From Candidatus Latescibacter anaerobius SCGC AAA252-E07 (GTDB lineage: Bacteria > Latescibacterota > Latescibacteria > Latescibacterales > Latescibacteraceae), in NCBI GenBank assembly GCA_000403035.1, contig AQSL01000141.1, positions 7,620 through 18,290 on the forward strand: a stretch of 10,671 nucleotides of DNA, given 5' to 3'. Within the stretch, counting starts at the first letter, position 1. Each line of letters starts with the position of its first letter. The translations under genes and the position numbers were made by a program. This document shows positions 1 through 6,600 of this stretch, piece by piece. Below the pieces are notes generated by a model. That model was not told where the DNA came from and ran no database searches. It was given only the letters and a program-made list of their open reading frames with translations.

Positions 1-20
1 TAATTTTGGCAGGGTGGTCA

Positions 21-47
21 TCCCCCTCTATTTTTAAGAGAGGGGGA
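21..47. repeat. G/C-tract palindrome, probable interspersed REP-like element
   Basis: TCCCCCTCT at 21-29 is perfectly complementary to AGAGGGGGA at 39-47, with a 9-base A/T-rich loop. A further G-tract, GAGGGGGTGAG, follows at 50-60. This form, a C-tract/G-tract hairpin followed by another G-tract, is like small dispersed palindromes found in intergenic DNA of many bacterial genomes. There is no T-run on either side, so a standard intrinsic terminator is less likely. Whether it is repeated in this genome cannot be seen from the window, which has only this copy. Confidence 0.6.
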
Positions 48-143
48 ACGAGGGGGTGAGTTATGGAATAACAAATACTTAAGAACTGTCTCTTTATTAA
101 TTTCTGCATTGTTTGCTGTTTTAACTGGATAAGCGTTTTAAGG

Positions 144-170
144 TATACATATCCATTTCGGGACAGCTCA
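144..170 (+). repeat. Short motif shared with the htrA leader (copy 1)
   Basis: The block starts TATACATATC and ends GACAGCTCA. A 26-base block at 9146-9171 starts TATACCTATC and ends with the identical GACAGCTCA, and the middles are similar with one gap. Here it lies 16 bases ahead of a small frame at 187. A weak TTAACT at 121-126 stands 17 bases upstream of TATACA (144-149), so the left end could act as a -10 element. Repeat element, promoter or operator are all possible, and chance is not excluded with two copies. Confidence 0.35.
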
Positions 171-186
171 CAGAAGGAATTCCCCC

Positions 187-237
187 ATGAAAAGTAATAC
201 AGTATTTTCATTCCTTTCGCAACTCATTTATCGGTAA
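187..237 (+). CDS. Possible 16-residue leader peptide or chance frame
   Basis: ATG at 187 is preceded by AGAAGGA (172-178), a good ribosome binding site spaced 8 bases away, and the frame runs 16 codons (MKSNTVFSFLSQLIYR) to TAA at 235-237. The start codon lies in one arm of a 7-bp hairpin (187-193 with 205-211), flanked by a weaker AAGGA/TCCTT pairing (174-178 with 212-216). No plus-strand gene follows that it could attenuate, because the next gene runs the opposite way. I do not recognise the peptide. It may be a remnant or chance. Confidence 0.15.
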   Translation: MKSNTVFSFLSQLIYR

Positions 238-278
238 AGATACAAAATCTGATTCCAACACAGGTTTCATATCAAAAT

Positions 279-983
279 TCAGTTTCTATTATGCCGCTCG
301 TAAAACCTTCTCCTGAGTATCATGAGTGTCCAGACAACCCCGGTTATAAATCCGGCAATATGCGAAATCCATGCGACACCACCCTGACCAGCCGCGCCAA
401 AAGCCGAAGTCGTTTCTACCATGCAGGATAAAAACTGAATGACAAACCAGAGTCCGAGGGCTAAAAATGCCGGAACCGGAATAATTCGCACGAAAATAAT
501 AAAAATAAAAAGACAATATATTTTTGTTACCGGAAACCTTAAAAAGTAAGCCCCGAGAAGACCGGCAATCGCTCCCGAAGCGCCAACCAGCGGAATGTGA
601 GTTTCGGGAAATGCAGCTATGAATGCAGTGGTCGAAATAATCCCCGCGCAGAGATAAAAAACGAGGAACCTTACGGCGCCGAAATCATCCTCGATATCAC
701 GTCCGAATACCCACAAATAAAGCATGTTGGAACCTAAATGTATAAAACCTCCATGGGTGAACATGCCGGTAAACAGTGACAACGTAATTGAAATTCTACC
801 GTCGATGTTGACTTTATCGGGATGAAACAATTCATAGGGGATTACACCATACAGCCAGACAGACTGCTTGAGAGAACCGGGAGCGGTAAACTGATACCAG
901 AATGCCACTCCGTTGATAATAATAAGAAGAATGGTCATAAACGGGAAACGCGACAATTGTCTGTCGCTATAAAGAGGAAACAT
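279..983 (-). CDS. Rhomboid family intramembrane serine protease
   Basis: A polytopic inner-membrane protease that cleaves transmembrane substrates within or close to the bilayer. The 234-residue protein has a hydrophobic segment at about 17-36, then further segments at about 68-93, 104-124, 131-149, 153-188 and 204-223. Family motifs are all present: HxxxN at H82-N86 (the Asn contributes to the oxyanion hole), the nucleophile motif GASG with S136, and the partner histidine H208 in SHIAG. These make up the Ser-His dyad, so it should be active. A 30-residue hydrophilic stretch with a short loop follows the first segment, as is common in bacterial rhomboids. It ends in an Arg-rich tail, with no added soluble domain. 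The start ATG at 983-981 has AGG about 12 bases upstream. It lies 96 bases downstream of the nitrilase-like gene on the same strand, so co-transcription is plausible. The substrate is unknown. Confidence 0.94.
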   Translation of the reverse strand: MFPLYSDRQLSRFPFMTILLIIINGVAFWYQFTAPGSLKQSVWLYGVIPYELFHPDKVNIDGRISITLSLFTGMFTHGGFIHLGSNMLYLWVFGRDIEDDFGAVRFLVFYLCAGIISTTAFIAAFPETHIPLVGASGAIAGLLGAYFLRFPVTKIYCLFIFIIFVRIIPVPAFLALGLWFVIQFLSCMVETTSAFGAAGQGGVAWISHIAGFITGVVWTLMILRRRFYERHNRN

Positions 984-1079
984 AGAACATTACCTGGATA
1001 TCATGAGGATTTTATCTGAATATTCCTGATTACATGGTAACAAGTACCGAATCAAAGATTTCACGAGTAACATCATGGA

Positions 1080-1880
1080 TTATCGTTCTGTTATACGAGT
1101 ATAGAAATCAAGACGGCGGTCTTCGAAAAGATCATTTTCCGGAGTTATGTGTTTGTTCAAAGCTTCCGAGGGATCAATTTCAGCAGTCATAACCGCATCG
1201 CTTTCTTCGGGAGCCTGGAGGATAACATCTCCGGATGGCGAGGTTATCTGGCTCTTACCGGTAAACGAAAACGAATGGTCGCCCCGCTCTTCGGTTCCAT
1301 AACGATTGGCTGTTATGGTGAATACCCGGTTTTCCAAGCTCCTGATAACCATGGCTCTCTGGCACCACTGCAAAACGAGATTCGCCGGCTGGCACAGTAA
1401 CTGTGCCCCTTTCAGGGAAAGAACCCTGATCGATTCAGGAAAAATCCAGTCAAAACAAATTATGATGCCGATTTTTATTCCGCGATACTCATGAACCTCG
1501 AACTGACTTCCGCCGGGCTGAAAAAACTTCTTTTCCGAACCGAACAGATGGATTTTCCTGTACAGTTCTTTCGATCCGTCCGGCCTGAGCAATGCGGCAG
1601 AATTATAGACACTCTCTCTTGATTTTTCCGCAAATCCAACGACCAGGGCGCATGATCTGTCGCTGGCAAGAGTATGAAGGCGTTGAAGACTTTCGGAAGT
1701 GTCAAAAGGTTCGGCCAGGCGATACAGTTCTTCCCGGGAAGAAAACGTATAGCCGGTTGTCGCAAGTTCAGGAAGAACAAGAAGTTCTGCCTCCGTCGAA
1801 GCAACCAGTTTTTCAATCGTTCCGATATTTGATACGACATTCCCGAATAATGGTCTGAATTGAACGAATCCAACTTTCAT
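1080..1880 (-). CDS. Nitrilase-superfamily carbon-nitrogen hydrolase (amidase type)
   Basis: A cytosolic thiol amidohydrolase that would release ammonia or an amine from an amide or carbamoyl substrate. The 266-residue protein has the full Glu-Lys-Cys triad: E38 in LPELATTGY, K109 in YRKIHLF and C142 in IICFDW. From memory, the region around the Lys and Cys (KIHLF, then CFDWxFPES and LKGA) is close to the Pyrococcus horikoshii PH0642 type of CN hydrolase. True nitrilases are a poorer fit. The exact substrate cannot be inferred. The frame is open 24 codons further upstream to an ATG at 1952-1950, but I start at 1880-1878. The conserved first beta strand (MKVGFVQF) begins there, AAAGGA lies about 11 bases upstream, and a perfect TATAAT overlaps the outer ATG, which would put the transcript start inside the longer frame. 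It probably heads a transcript that includes the rhomboid gene. Confidence 0.93.
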   Translation of the reverse strand: MKVGFVQFRPLFGNVVSNIGTIEKLVASTEAELLVLPELATTGYTFSSREELYRLAEPFDTSESLQRLHTLASDRSCALVVGFAEKSRESVYNSAALLRPDGSKELYRKIHLFGSEKKFFQPGGSQFEVHEYRGIKIGIIICFDWIFPESIRVLSLKGAQLLCQPANLVLQWCQRAMVIRSLENRVFTITANRYGTEERGDHSFSFTGKSQITSPSGDVILQAPEESDAVMTAEIDPSEALNKHITPENDLFEDRRLDFYTRITER

Positions 1881-1950
1881 AACAGTATAAGTCCTTTGTA
1901 AATTATGAGTTATGTTGAGCCACAGAATACCGGGGCTTCGCTGAAACAGC

Positions 1951-1956
1951 ATTATA
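1951..1956 (-). promoter_or_regulatory. Candidate -10 element for the nitrilase-like gene
   Basis: Read on the minus strand this is TATAAT, a perfect sigma70 -10 hexamer. The hexamer 17 bases upstream (GATGTT) is a poor -35, while TTAACA lies only 13 bases upstream, so the promoter as a whole is unproven. If used, transcription would start around 1944, giving a leader of about 63 bases before the ATG at 1880 and excluding the ATG at 1952-1950. Confidence 0.4.
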
Positions 1957-2076
1957 CGTCGAAGAGTGTTGTTAACATCTTTTTCACCGTTCCTTAAGTA
2001 TATTCAATCTTTTTTCTGATAAAAAGCGAATTATTGTTGTATATAGGTATAAAAAAAAATATTTTATAGATTCAAC

Positions 2077-2110
2077 GGTAAATTAATGTATGAAAAACAG
2101 GTAATTTACC
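2077..2110. promoter_or_regulatory. 9-bp inverted repeat in the leader of the SLC12-like gene
   Basis: GGTAAATTA at 2077-2085 is perfectly complementary to TAATTTACC at 2102-2110, with a 16-base loop. It ends 6 bases before the ribosome binding site AGGGGA (2117-2122) and 17 bases before the ATG at 2128. It could be an operator for a dimeric repressor or an RNA hairpin affecting translation. A second, A/T-only pairing (TATAAAA 2048-2054 with TTTTATA 2062-2068) lies just upstream. The A+T-rich context makes some chance pairing likely. Confidence 0.4.
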
Positions 2111-2127
2111 AAATATAGGGGAAAAGA

Positions 2128-4290
2128 ATGAATCTGTTGAACACCCTTCGCGAAAAAATGGTAGCTGCAGTCACCGCCAAACCCGGAAAAACCCGGTTAG
2201 GGACTTTCGGGGGTGTTTTCACACCTGATGTGTTAACCATTCTCGGCGTTATCATGTACCTGCGTCTCGGATGGGTTGTCGGTAATGCCGGATTTCTCGG
2301 CGCTGTTGTAATTATTCTGCTTGCCAAATCGGTCACTTTATGTACCGGTCTTTCCATGGCTTCCATAACGACAAATATCAAAATCGGGGCAGGCGGCGCA
2401 TATTCGATTATTTCAAAATCCCTCGGGCTGGAAGCAGGGGGAAGTGTCGGAATCCCTTTTTATATATCTCAAACACTCTCCGCGGCACTCTATATTATCG
2501 GTTTCACCGAGGGTTGGCGCCGTATTTTCCCCGGTCATACGCCGCTTCTTATTTCAACTATCGCCTGGATAAGCCTGCTCGGCATTTCCTATGCCAGTGC
2601 TAAATTTGCAATTAAGATCCAGTACATTATTATGGTTATTGTGGGATTATCAATTTTATCGGTAGTAATGACTCCTTCCAGACCGAATCATGAATTTGTC
2701 CTTATCGGGAATTTTGAGAAAGCCGGTTTCTGGCGGGTATTTGCTATCTTTTTCCCCGCGGTAACAGGAATTATGGCCGGTGCCAACCTGTCAGGAGAAC
2801 TGAAAGAACCGCGCAGGTCGATACCGCTCGGCACATTGAGCGCAATCGGGGTAACTATGTTCATTTATATTGCCTTGGCCTATGTGGCTGCAAGGTTTAT
2901 CACCCCCGGAGAACTCCGTTCCAACCAGATGGCTATGATAGATAACGCCTTCTGGAGCCCGATTGTTATTGCAGGTGTTTTAGCCGCAACTTTTTCTTCC
3001 GCGCTTGGATGTATGGTGGGCGCACCGCGAATTTTACAGGCGCTGGCGGCAAAGAGAACGGTTCCATATTTCAGGTTTTTTTCGGCTAAATCCTCAAACA
3101 ATGAGCCCCGTAACGCAATCATTTTCACAGGAATAATTATTGAGATTGCAATAATTACAGGTAATCTCGATGCGTTAGCTTCGCTTATTACAATGTTTTT
3201 TCTCATAACCTACGGCACATTGAATCTGGTGGTGTTCATCCAGCAGAATATGAATATTATTAGTTTTCGCCCAACATTTAAAGTGCCGGTGTTTGTACCT
3301 TTATTTGGTGCGATAAGCTGCATTGTAATTATGTTTCTTATCAATCCGGTTTTCAGTATTATTGCTTTTTTAACCATAATAACACTATACATCTATCTGA
3401 CACGCAAAGGATTTGAATCCGAATGGGGAGATATTCGCGGAGGTATGTTTTTAGTCCTGGCGGAACGTGCATCACGAATAGCGGCTAAGTTCCCCCGCCA
3501 TCAGGTTTCCTGGAAGCCGGATTTGCTTATCCCGATAGATGACCCCCAAATCTGGTCGGGTTCACTGCTCTTTATACGAAGTATAACCTATCCTTCAGGG
3601 AGCATTTTTGCGTTTACTGTCAGGAACCGTGATATTGAAAAAACCGAAAAAGATCTCAATGAGCTTCTCTCTCCCCTCAAAAAAGAAAATATTCTTGTCA
3701 ATTCAACGGTAATTGAGGACAATGAGTTTCTCCACGGCGCAAAACTTGTTATTCAAACATTGAAGGGCGGGACATTCCGGCCGAACACATTATTTCTGAC
3801 ACTCGGCGAGGATACCCGTAATGACGATGTTATAAATCAACTGATCCAGCATGCGGTGAAGCATAATATGGGGATAATACTTCTCTATAAATATCAGCGT
3901 GTGGGGTTCGGAATGCAAAAAGATGTGAATCTCTGGCTGCGGGATGAAAGCCCAAACTGGCATCTTGCCATGTTAATTGCACTACAGCTTCAATTAAACT
4001 GGCAGGGAAAATTAAATTTGATTACGGCTGCACAAAAACCCGAAGATTCAAGGCGGTTACAACGCTTTATAGAGCGCCTCAACGATCAGGTTCGATTGCC
4101 CTCGATGTCGGAATTTCATGTATTGACCGGTAATTTCAAGGAACTAACAGAAACAGGGCCGAAAGCGGATATTAACATCTTCGGCCTTCCGGAAAAATTG
4201 TCCTTTGATTTTATACGCAGCGTTTCAAATAACACAAAATCCTCCTGTCTGTTTATCGGGGATTCCGGGCAGGAAAGTGCCATAGTATAA
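2128..4290 (+). CDS. SLC12-type cation-chloride cotransporter homologue (APC superfamily)
   Basis: A 720-residue membrane transporter that resembles the NKCC/KCC family of electroneutral Na+/K+/Cl- symporters rather than ordinary amino-acid permeases. The membrane domain spans about residues 28-425 with roughly 12 hydrophobic segments. The first has the family pattern G(V)xxxxxLxILGVIMYLRLGWVVG (about 29-52). Segment 6 is followed by the signature GANLSGELKEPRRSIPLG (about 218-235), which matches the SLC12 GANxSGDLKxPxxSIPxG pattern. The soluble part, about 430-720, is cytoplasmic. Its stretch KDVNLWL...LNLITAAQ (about 598-635) resembles the C-terminal domain of animal KCC/NKCC proteins, where a similar 'D-G-G, L-L-L, W, ITAAQ-like' region occurs. 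The start ATG has AGGGGA 5 bases upstream. The transported ions are unknown, since residues that set Na+, K+ or Cl- binding were not checked one by one. It is probably a single-gene transcript, since 206 bases and a promoter candidate separate it from corA. Confidence 0.92.
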   Translation: MNLLNTLREKMVAAVTAKPGKTRLGTFGGVFTPDVLTILGVIMYLRLGWVVGNAGFLGAVVIILLAKSVTLCTGLSMASITTNIKIGAGGAYSIISKSLGLEAGGSVGIPFYISQTLSAALYIIGFTEGWRRIFPGHTPLLISTIAWISLLGISYASAKFAIKIQYIIMVIVGLSILSVVMTPSRPNHEFVLIGNFEKAGFWRVFAIFFPAVTGIMAGANLSGELKEPRRSIPLGTLSAIGVTMFIYIALAYVAARFITPGELRSNQMAMIDNAFWSPIVIAGVLAATFSSALGCMVGAPRILQALAAKRTVPYFRFFSAKSSNNEPRNAIIFTGIIIEIAIITGNLDALASLITMFFLITYGTLNLVVFIQQNMNIISFRPTFKVPVFVPLFGAISCIVIMFLINPVFSIIAFLTIITLYIYLTRKGFESEWGDIRGGMFLVLAERASRIAAKFPRHQVSWKPDLLIPIDDPQIWSGSLLFIRSITYPSGSIFAFTVRNRDIEKTEKDLNELLSPLKKENILVNSTVIEDNEFLHGAKLVIQTLKGGTFRPNTLFLTLGEDTRNDDVINQLIQHAVKHNMGIILLYKYQRVGFGMQKDVNLWLRDESPNWHLAMLIALQLQLNWQGKLNLITAAQKPEDSRRLQRFIERLNDQVRLPSMSEFHVLTGNFKELTETGPKADINIFGLPEKLSFDFIRSVSNNTKSSCLFIGDSGQESAIV

Positions 4291-4324
4291 ATAGATTTCA
4301 TTCTACTCGAAAATACGTTATGAG

Positions 4325-4359
4325 ACGGAAAGTAACGACCGCATGAAACCCGTTACCGT
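4325..4359 (+). other. Weak hairpin after the SLC12-like gene
   Basis: GTAACG (4332-4337) pairs with CGTTAC (4351-4356), and ACG/CGT can extend the stem across a bulge. No T-run follows, so it does not look like a standard terminator. It is the only obvious structure between the SLC12-like stop codon and the corA promoter candidate. Confidence 0.2.
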
Positions 4360-4408
4360 TTATAAAAATCATCCGGTAATTATTTGTATCATACTTTATT
4401 TATTTCTA

Positions 4409-4437
4409 TTGAGATACAGTTCATTTCATATTATATT
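4409..4437 (+). promoter_or_regulatory. Sigma70-like promoter ahead of corA-alr-ogt
   Basis: TTGAGA (4409-4414) and TATATT (4432-4437) each match the consensus hexamers at 5 of 6 positions and are spaced by exactly 17 bases in a strongly A+T-rich stretch. Transcription would start near 4444, leaving a leader of about 50 bases before the corA ATG, too short for an M-box type magnesium riboswitch. Confidence 0.5.
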
Positions 4438-4496
4438 TTTATACGTATCAGGTAACAACTCAAAATGGTGCAACCGTAAATGTACATGGTGATATA

Positions 4497-5465
4497 ATGA
4501 TTACCATATATAGTTATAACATAGCCGATGGCATTCTTGAAAAACCCACGGTTGGTAAACTTCCCGAACTTCTCGAAGCAGAAAATGTCGATCTCTGGAT
4601 CGATCTTGAGGCGCCTACCCTCAAAGAATCTCAAATACTCCGGGAGATATTCAACTTTCACGAACTGGCTATCGAGGATTGTACACAGGCCGATATTGAA
4701 GAACCTAAACTCGATGATTACGAGGATTATTTGTTTCTTGTATTTCATTCGTTTTTTTTCACCCCTGAAAAAATACAATTCGATATCAACGAGCTTGACC
4801 TGTTTTTCGGGAAAAATTATGTTGTCACCTACCATAAACACCCTTCTATCGGTATCCGTCAATTGAATAAACGTCTCGAGAACAACATCGATTTTATGGG
4901 TGAGGGTACCGATGAAATTCTCCATGCTATCGTTGATTCGCTCGTTGATAATTATGTATTATCTTTCAAGCGGCTTGAGAGAACGATTTATAAAGCAGAA
5001 GCTGAAATACTCTCCAGTCCGACCAAAAAAACCCTGAACGATCTTTTTAAACTGAAAATCGGACTCATCAATCTCAGCCGTGTTATGATTCCCGGCGAAG
5101 AGGTTATGGAAAATCTCGGAGAAACCGAAAATAAACTCATCCAGGAAGAAAACAAAATTTATTTCCAGGATGTTCACGATCATATATCCAAGATTCTGGG
5201 TCTGCTCCAGTCATATACGGAAATGGTAACCAGTACGATGGATACCTATATGAGTCTCACCACACACAGAATGACCAGTGTAATGCAGGTTTTGACAATT
5301 ATTGCCACTATCGTATTGATTCCGACACTTATTGCAAGCATATACGGAATGAACCTGAAACTGCCCTTCCAGGATAGTCCTCATGGCTTTACCATCATTA
5401 CCATAGTGATTATTGTAATTACCGGAGTGCTGTTCTTTTATTTTAAGAAAAAGGACTGGTTATGA
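4497..5465 (+). CDS. corA: CorA family divalent cation (Mg2+/Co2+/Ni2+) transporter
   Basis: A 322-residue member of the CorA channel family, which as homopentamers let Mg2+ or related divalent cations into the cytoplasm. Residues 1 to about 255 form the large soluble cytoplasmic domain with long, charged helices (about 130-250). Two transmembrane helices near the C-terminus follow (about 262-283 and 298-316). The signature GMN is at 284-286 at the end of the first, in the sequence SIYGMN, and the protein ends with a Lys-rich cytosolic tail. The loop between helices reads LKLPFQDSPHGF where many CorA proteins have MPEL. That LPFQD variant is a known subgroup of the family, but its ion preference is less well defined. 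The ATG at 4497 has only a weak site, GGTGAT, close upstream. The stop codon is one base away from the start of alr, suggesting translational coupling. Length is normal for the family. Confidence 0.95.
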   Translation: MITIYSYNIADGILEKPTVGKLPELLEAENVDLWIDLEAPTLKESQILREIFNFHELAIEDCTQADIEEPKLDDYEDYLFLVFHSFFFTPEKIQFDINELDLFFGKNYVVTYHKHPSIGIRQLNKRLENNIDFMGEGTDEILHAIVDSLVDNYVLSFKRLERTIYKAEAEILSSPTKKTLNDLFKLKIGLINLSRVMIPGEEVMENLGETENKLIQEENKIYFQDVHDHISKILGLLQSYTEMVTSTMDTYMSLTTHRMTSVMQVLTIIATIVLIPTLIASIYGMNLKLPFQDSPHGFTIITIVIIVITGVLFFYFKKKDWL

Positions 5466-5466
5466 A

Positions 5467-6600
5467 ATGGTAGTTTCTCACGGCAATGATACGGTTGCAG
5501 TAACAAACCTTGCCGCCTATAAACAAAATCTTACAAAAATAAGAGCATACATCGGCGATTCTGTCCAATTAATGGCCGTAGTGAAAGCAAACGCCTATGG
5601 CCATGGTATGGTAGAATGTGCGCGAACCGCTCTTGAGGCAGGGTCATCCATGCTCGGTGTAGCAATAGCATCGGAAGGAATACACCTGAGGAAAGCCGGC
5701 ATAACCGCTCCGATACTGGCAATGTCACAACAGTCGTATCAAAATATCCCGCATCTTGTAGAAAATACTATTACTATAAGTCTCACATCCTTCAAAATGC
5801 TCGATGAACTGAAAAAGGTGCTGGTGAAAGACAGCAAAACCTGCCGTGTTCATGTCACGGTCGACACGGGGATGGGCAGAATCGGTATCGAGCCGGAAAA
5901 AGCCCCGGAACTGGTTGAAAAGGCATGGAAGACACCCGGCATTACCGTGGAAGGTATTTTCACTCATTTCCCCTCGGCAGACGAAGATATGGACTCTTTT
6001 TCACGTAATCAGATAGCTGTCTTTCAGGACCTTCTCCGAAAACTCACCGATAGAGGGATTCGACCTGAAATCGCCCATATGTGTAATTCCGCCGGTACCC
6101 TGAAATTCCCCGAAGCTCACTTCGATCTTGTCAGGACCGGCATCATGACCTATGGTCTTATCCCTTACCCGGGAAGCGAGGATACACTCGCTCTTGAGCC
6201 GGTAATGTCATTGACAAGTAAGATATCGTTCGTCAATACCGTTCCTGCCGGTTTTCCTGTATCATATTCGAGCACATTCATTACACAAAGGCCGTCCTGT
6301 CTCGCAACGGTGCCTGTAGGTTACGGGGATGGTTACAACCGTCACCTCTCAAACAGGGGGAAAGCAATCGTGAACGGAACGCTGGTGCCTGTTGCCGGGC
6401 GGGTATGCATGGATCAAACCGTTTTCGATGTGACCGATGCCGGGAAAGTTCATGAAGGCGATACGATTATTCTTATCGGTAAAGACGGCGATACAAAGGT
6501 CACTGTTGAAGATCATGCGGAAATAGCAGGTACCATCAGCCATGAAATTGTTACGGGAATCACCGGTAGAGTTTCTCGAACCTTTATCCACGCCACCTGA
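5467..6600 (+). CDS. alr: Alanine racemase
   Basis: A PLP enzyme that converts L-alanine to D-alanine for peptidoglycan precursors in the cytoplasm. The 377-residue protein has the typical N-terminal TIM-barrel and C-terminal beta domain. K40, in AVVKANAYGHG, is the lysine that binds PLP. R138 lies in TGMGRIG, and R224 in VRTGIMTYG fits the arginine that contacts the pyridine nitrogen. Y267, in VSYSST, corresponds to the second catalytic base contributed by the neighbouring subunit. CMDQ at 314-317 and VGYGDGY (284-290) complete the expected set. The SYSS sequence replaces the more usual SYG(A/G), a small change beside the catalytic tyrosine. The ATG is one base after the corA stop, with AAGGA (5451-5455) 11 bases upstream. 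It very likely shares a transcript with corA and the downstream ogt gene. Length and domain order are normal. Confidence 0.97.
   Translation: MVVSHGNDTVAVTNLAAYKQNLTKIRAYIGDSVQLMAVVKANAYGHGMVECARTALEAGSSMLGVAIASEGIHLRKAGITAPILAMSQQSYQNIPHLVENTITISLTSFKMLDELKKVLVKDSKTCRVHVTVDTGMGRIGIEPEKAPELVEKAWKTPGITVEGIFTHFPSADEDMDSFSRNQIAVFQDLLRKLTDRGIRPEIAHMCNSAGTLKFPEAHFDLVRTGIMTYGLIPYPGSEDTLALEPVMSLTSKISFVNTVPAGFPVSYSSTFITQRPSCLATVPVGYGDGYNRHLSNRGKAIVNGTLVPVAGRVCMDQTVFDVTDAGKVHEGDTIILIGKDGDTKVTVEDHAEIAGTISHEIVTGITGRVSRTFIHAT

Larger units (their letters stand above)
1..278. other. Intergenic region downstream of the rhomboid gene, no convincing CDS
   Basis: No long reading frame with family features is visible on either strand. 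What can be seen is a 9-bp G/C-tract palindrome at 21-47, a motif at 144-170 that resembles one upstream of the htrA-like gene, a hairpin with arms ATGAAAA (187-193) and TTTTCAT (205-211), and a 16-codon frame at 187-237. One plus frame is open from 4 to about 132, but it lacks a good start and reads through the palindrome, so I take it as chance or repeat-derived. The rhomboid gene ends into this region and no classic terminator with a trailing T-run (on the minus strand) was seen. Confidence 0.7.

Noticed and set aside
4..132. Open plus-strand frame at the left edge
   Set aside because: It follows a stop codon, has no credible start, and its translation derives from the G-tract palindrome.
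1475..1873. A 132-codon minus frame inside the nitrilase-like gene
   Set aside because: It is a different frame of the same strand within a gene that shows all three catalytic residues in place, so no frameshift is needed to explain it.
4438..4496. A magnesium riboswitch in the corA leader
   Set aside because: The leader from the candidate promoter is only about 50 bases and shows no M-box or mgtA-type stems.
4431..4925. A long open frame on the minus strand opposite corA (about 164 codons)
   Set aside because: It lies mostly within the strongly supported corA gene, has no family features and no good ribosome site, and ends in A+T-rich promoter DNA. It is a shadow of corA codon use.
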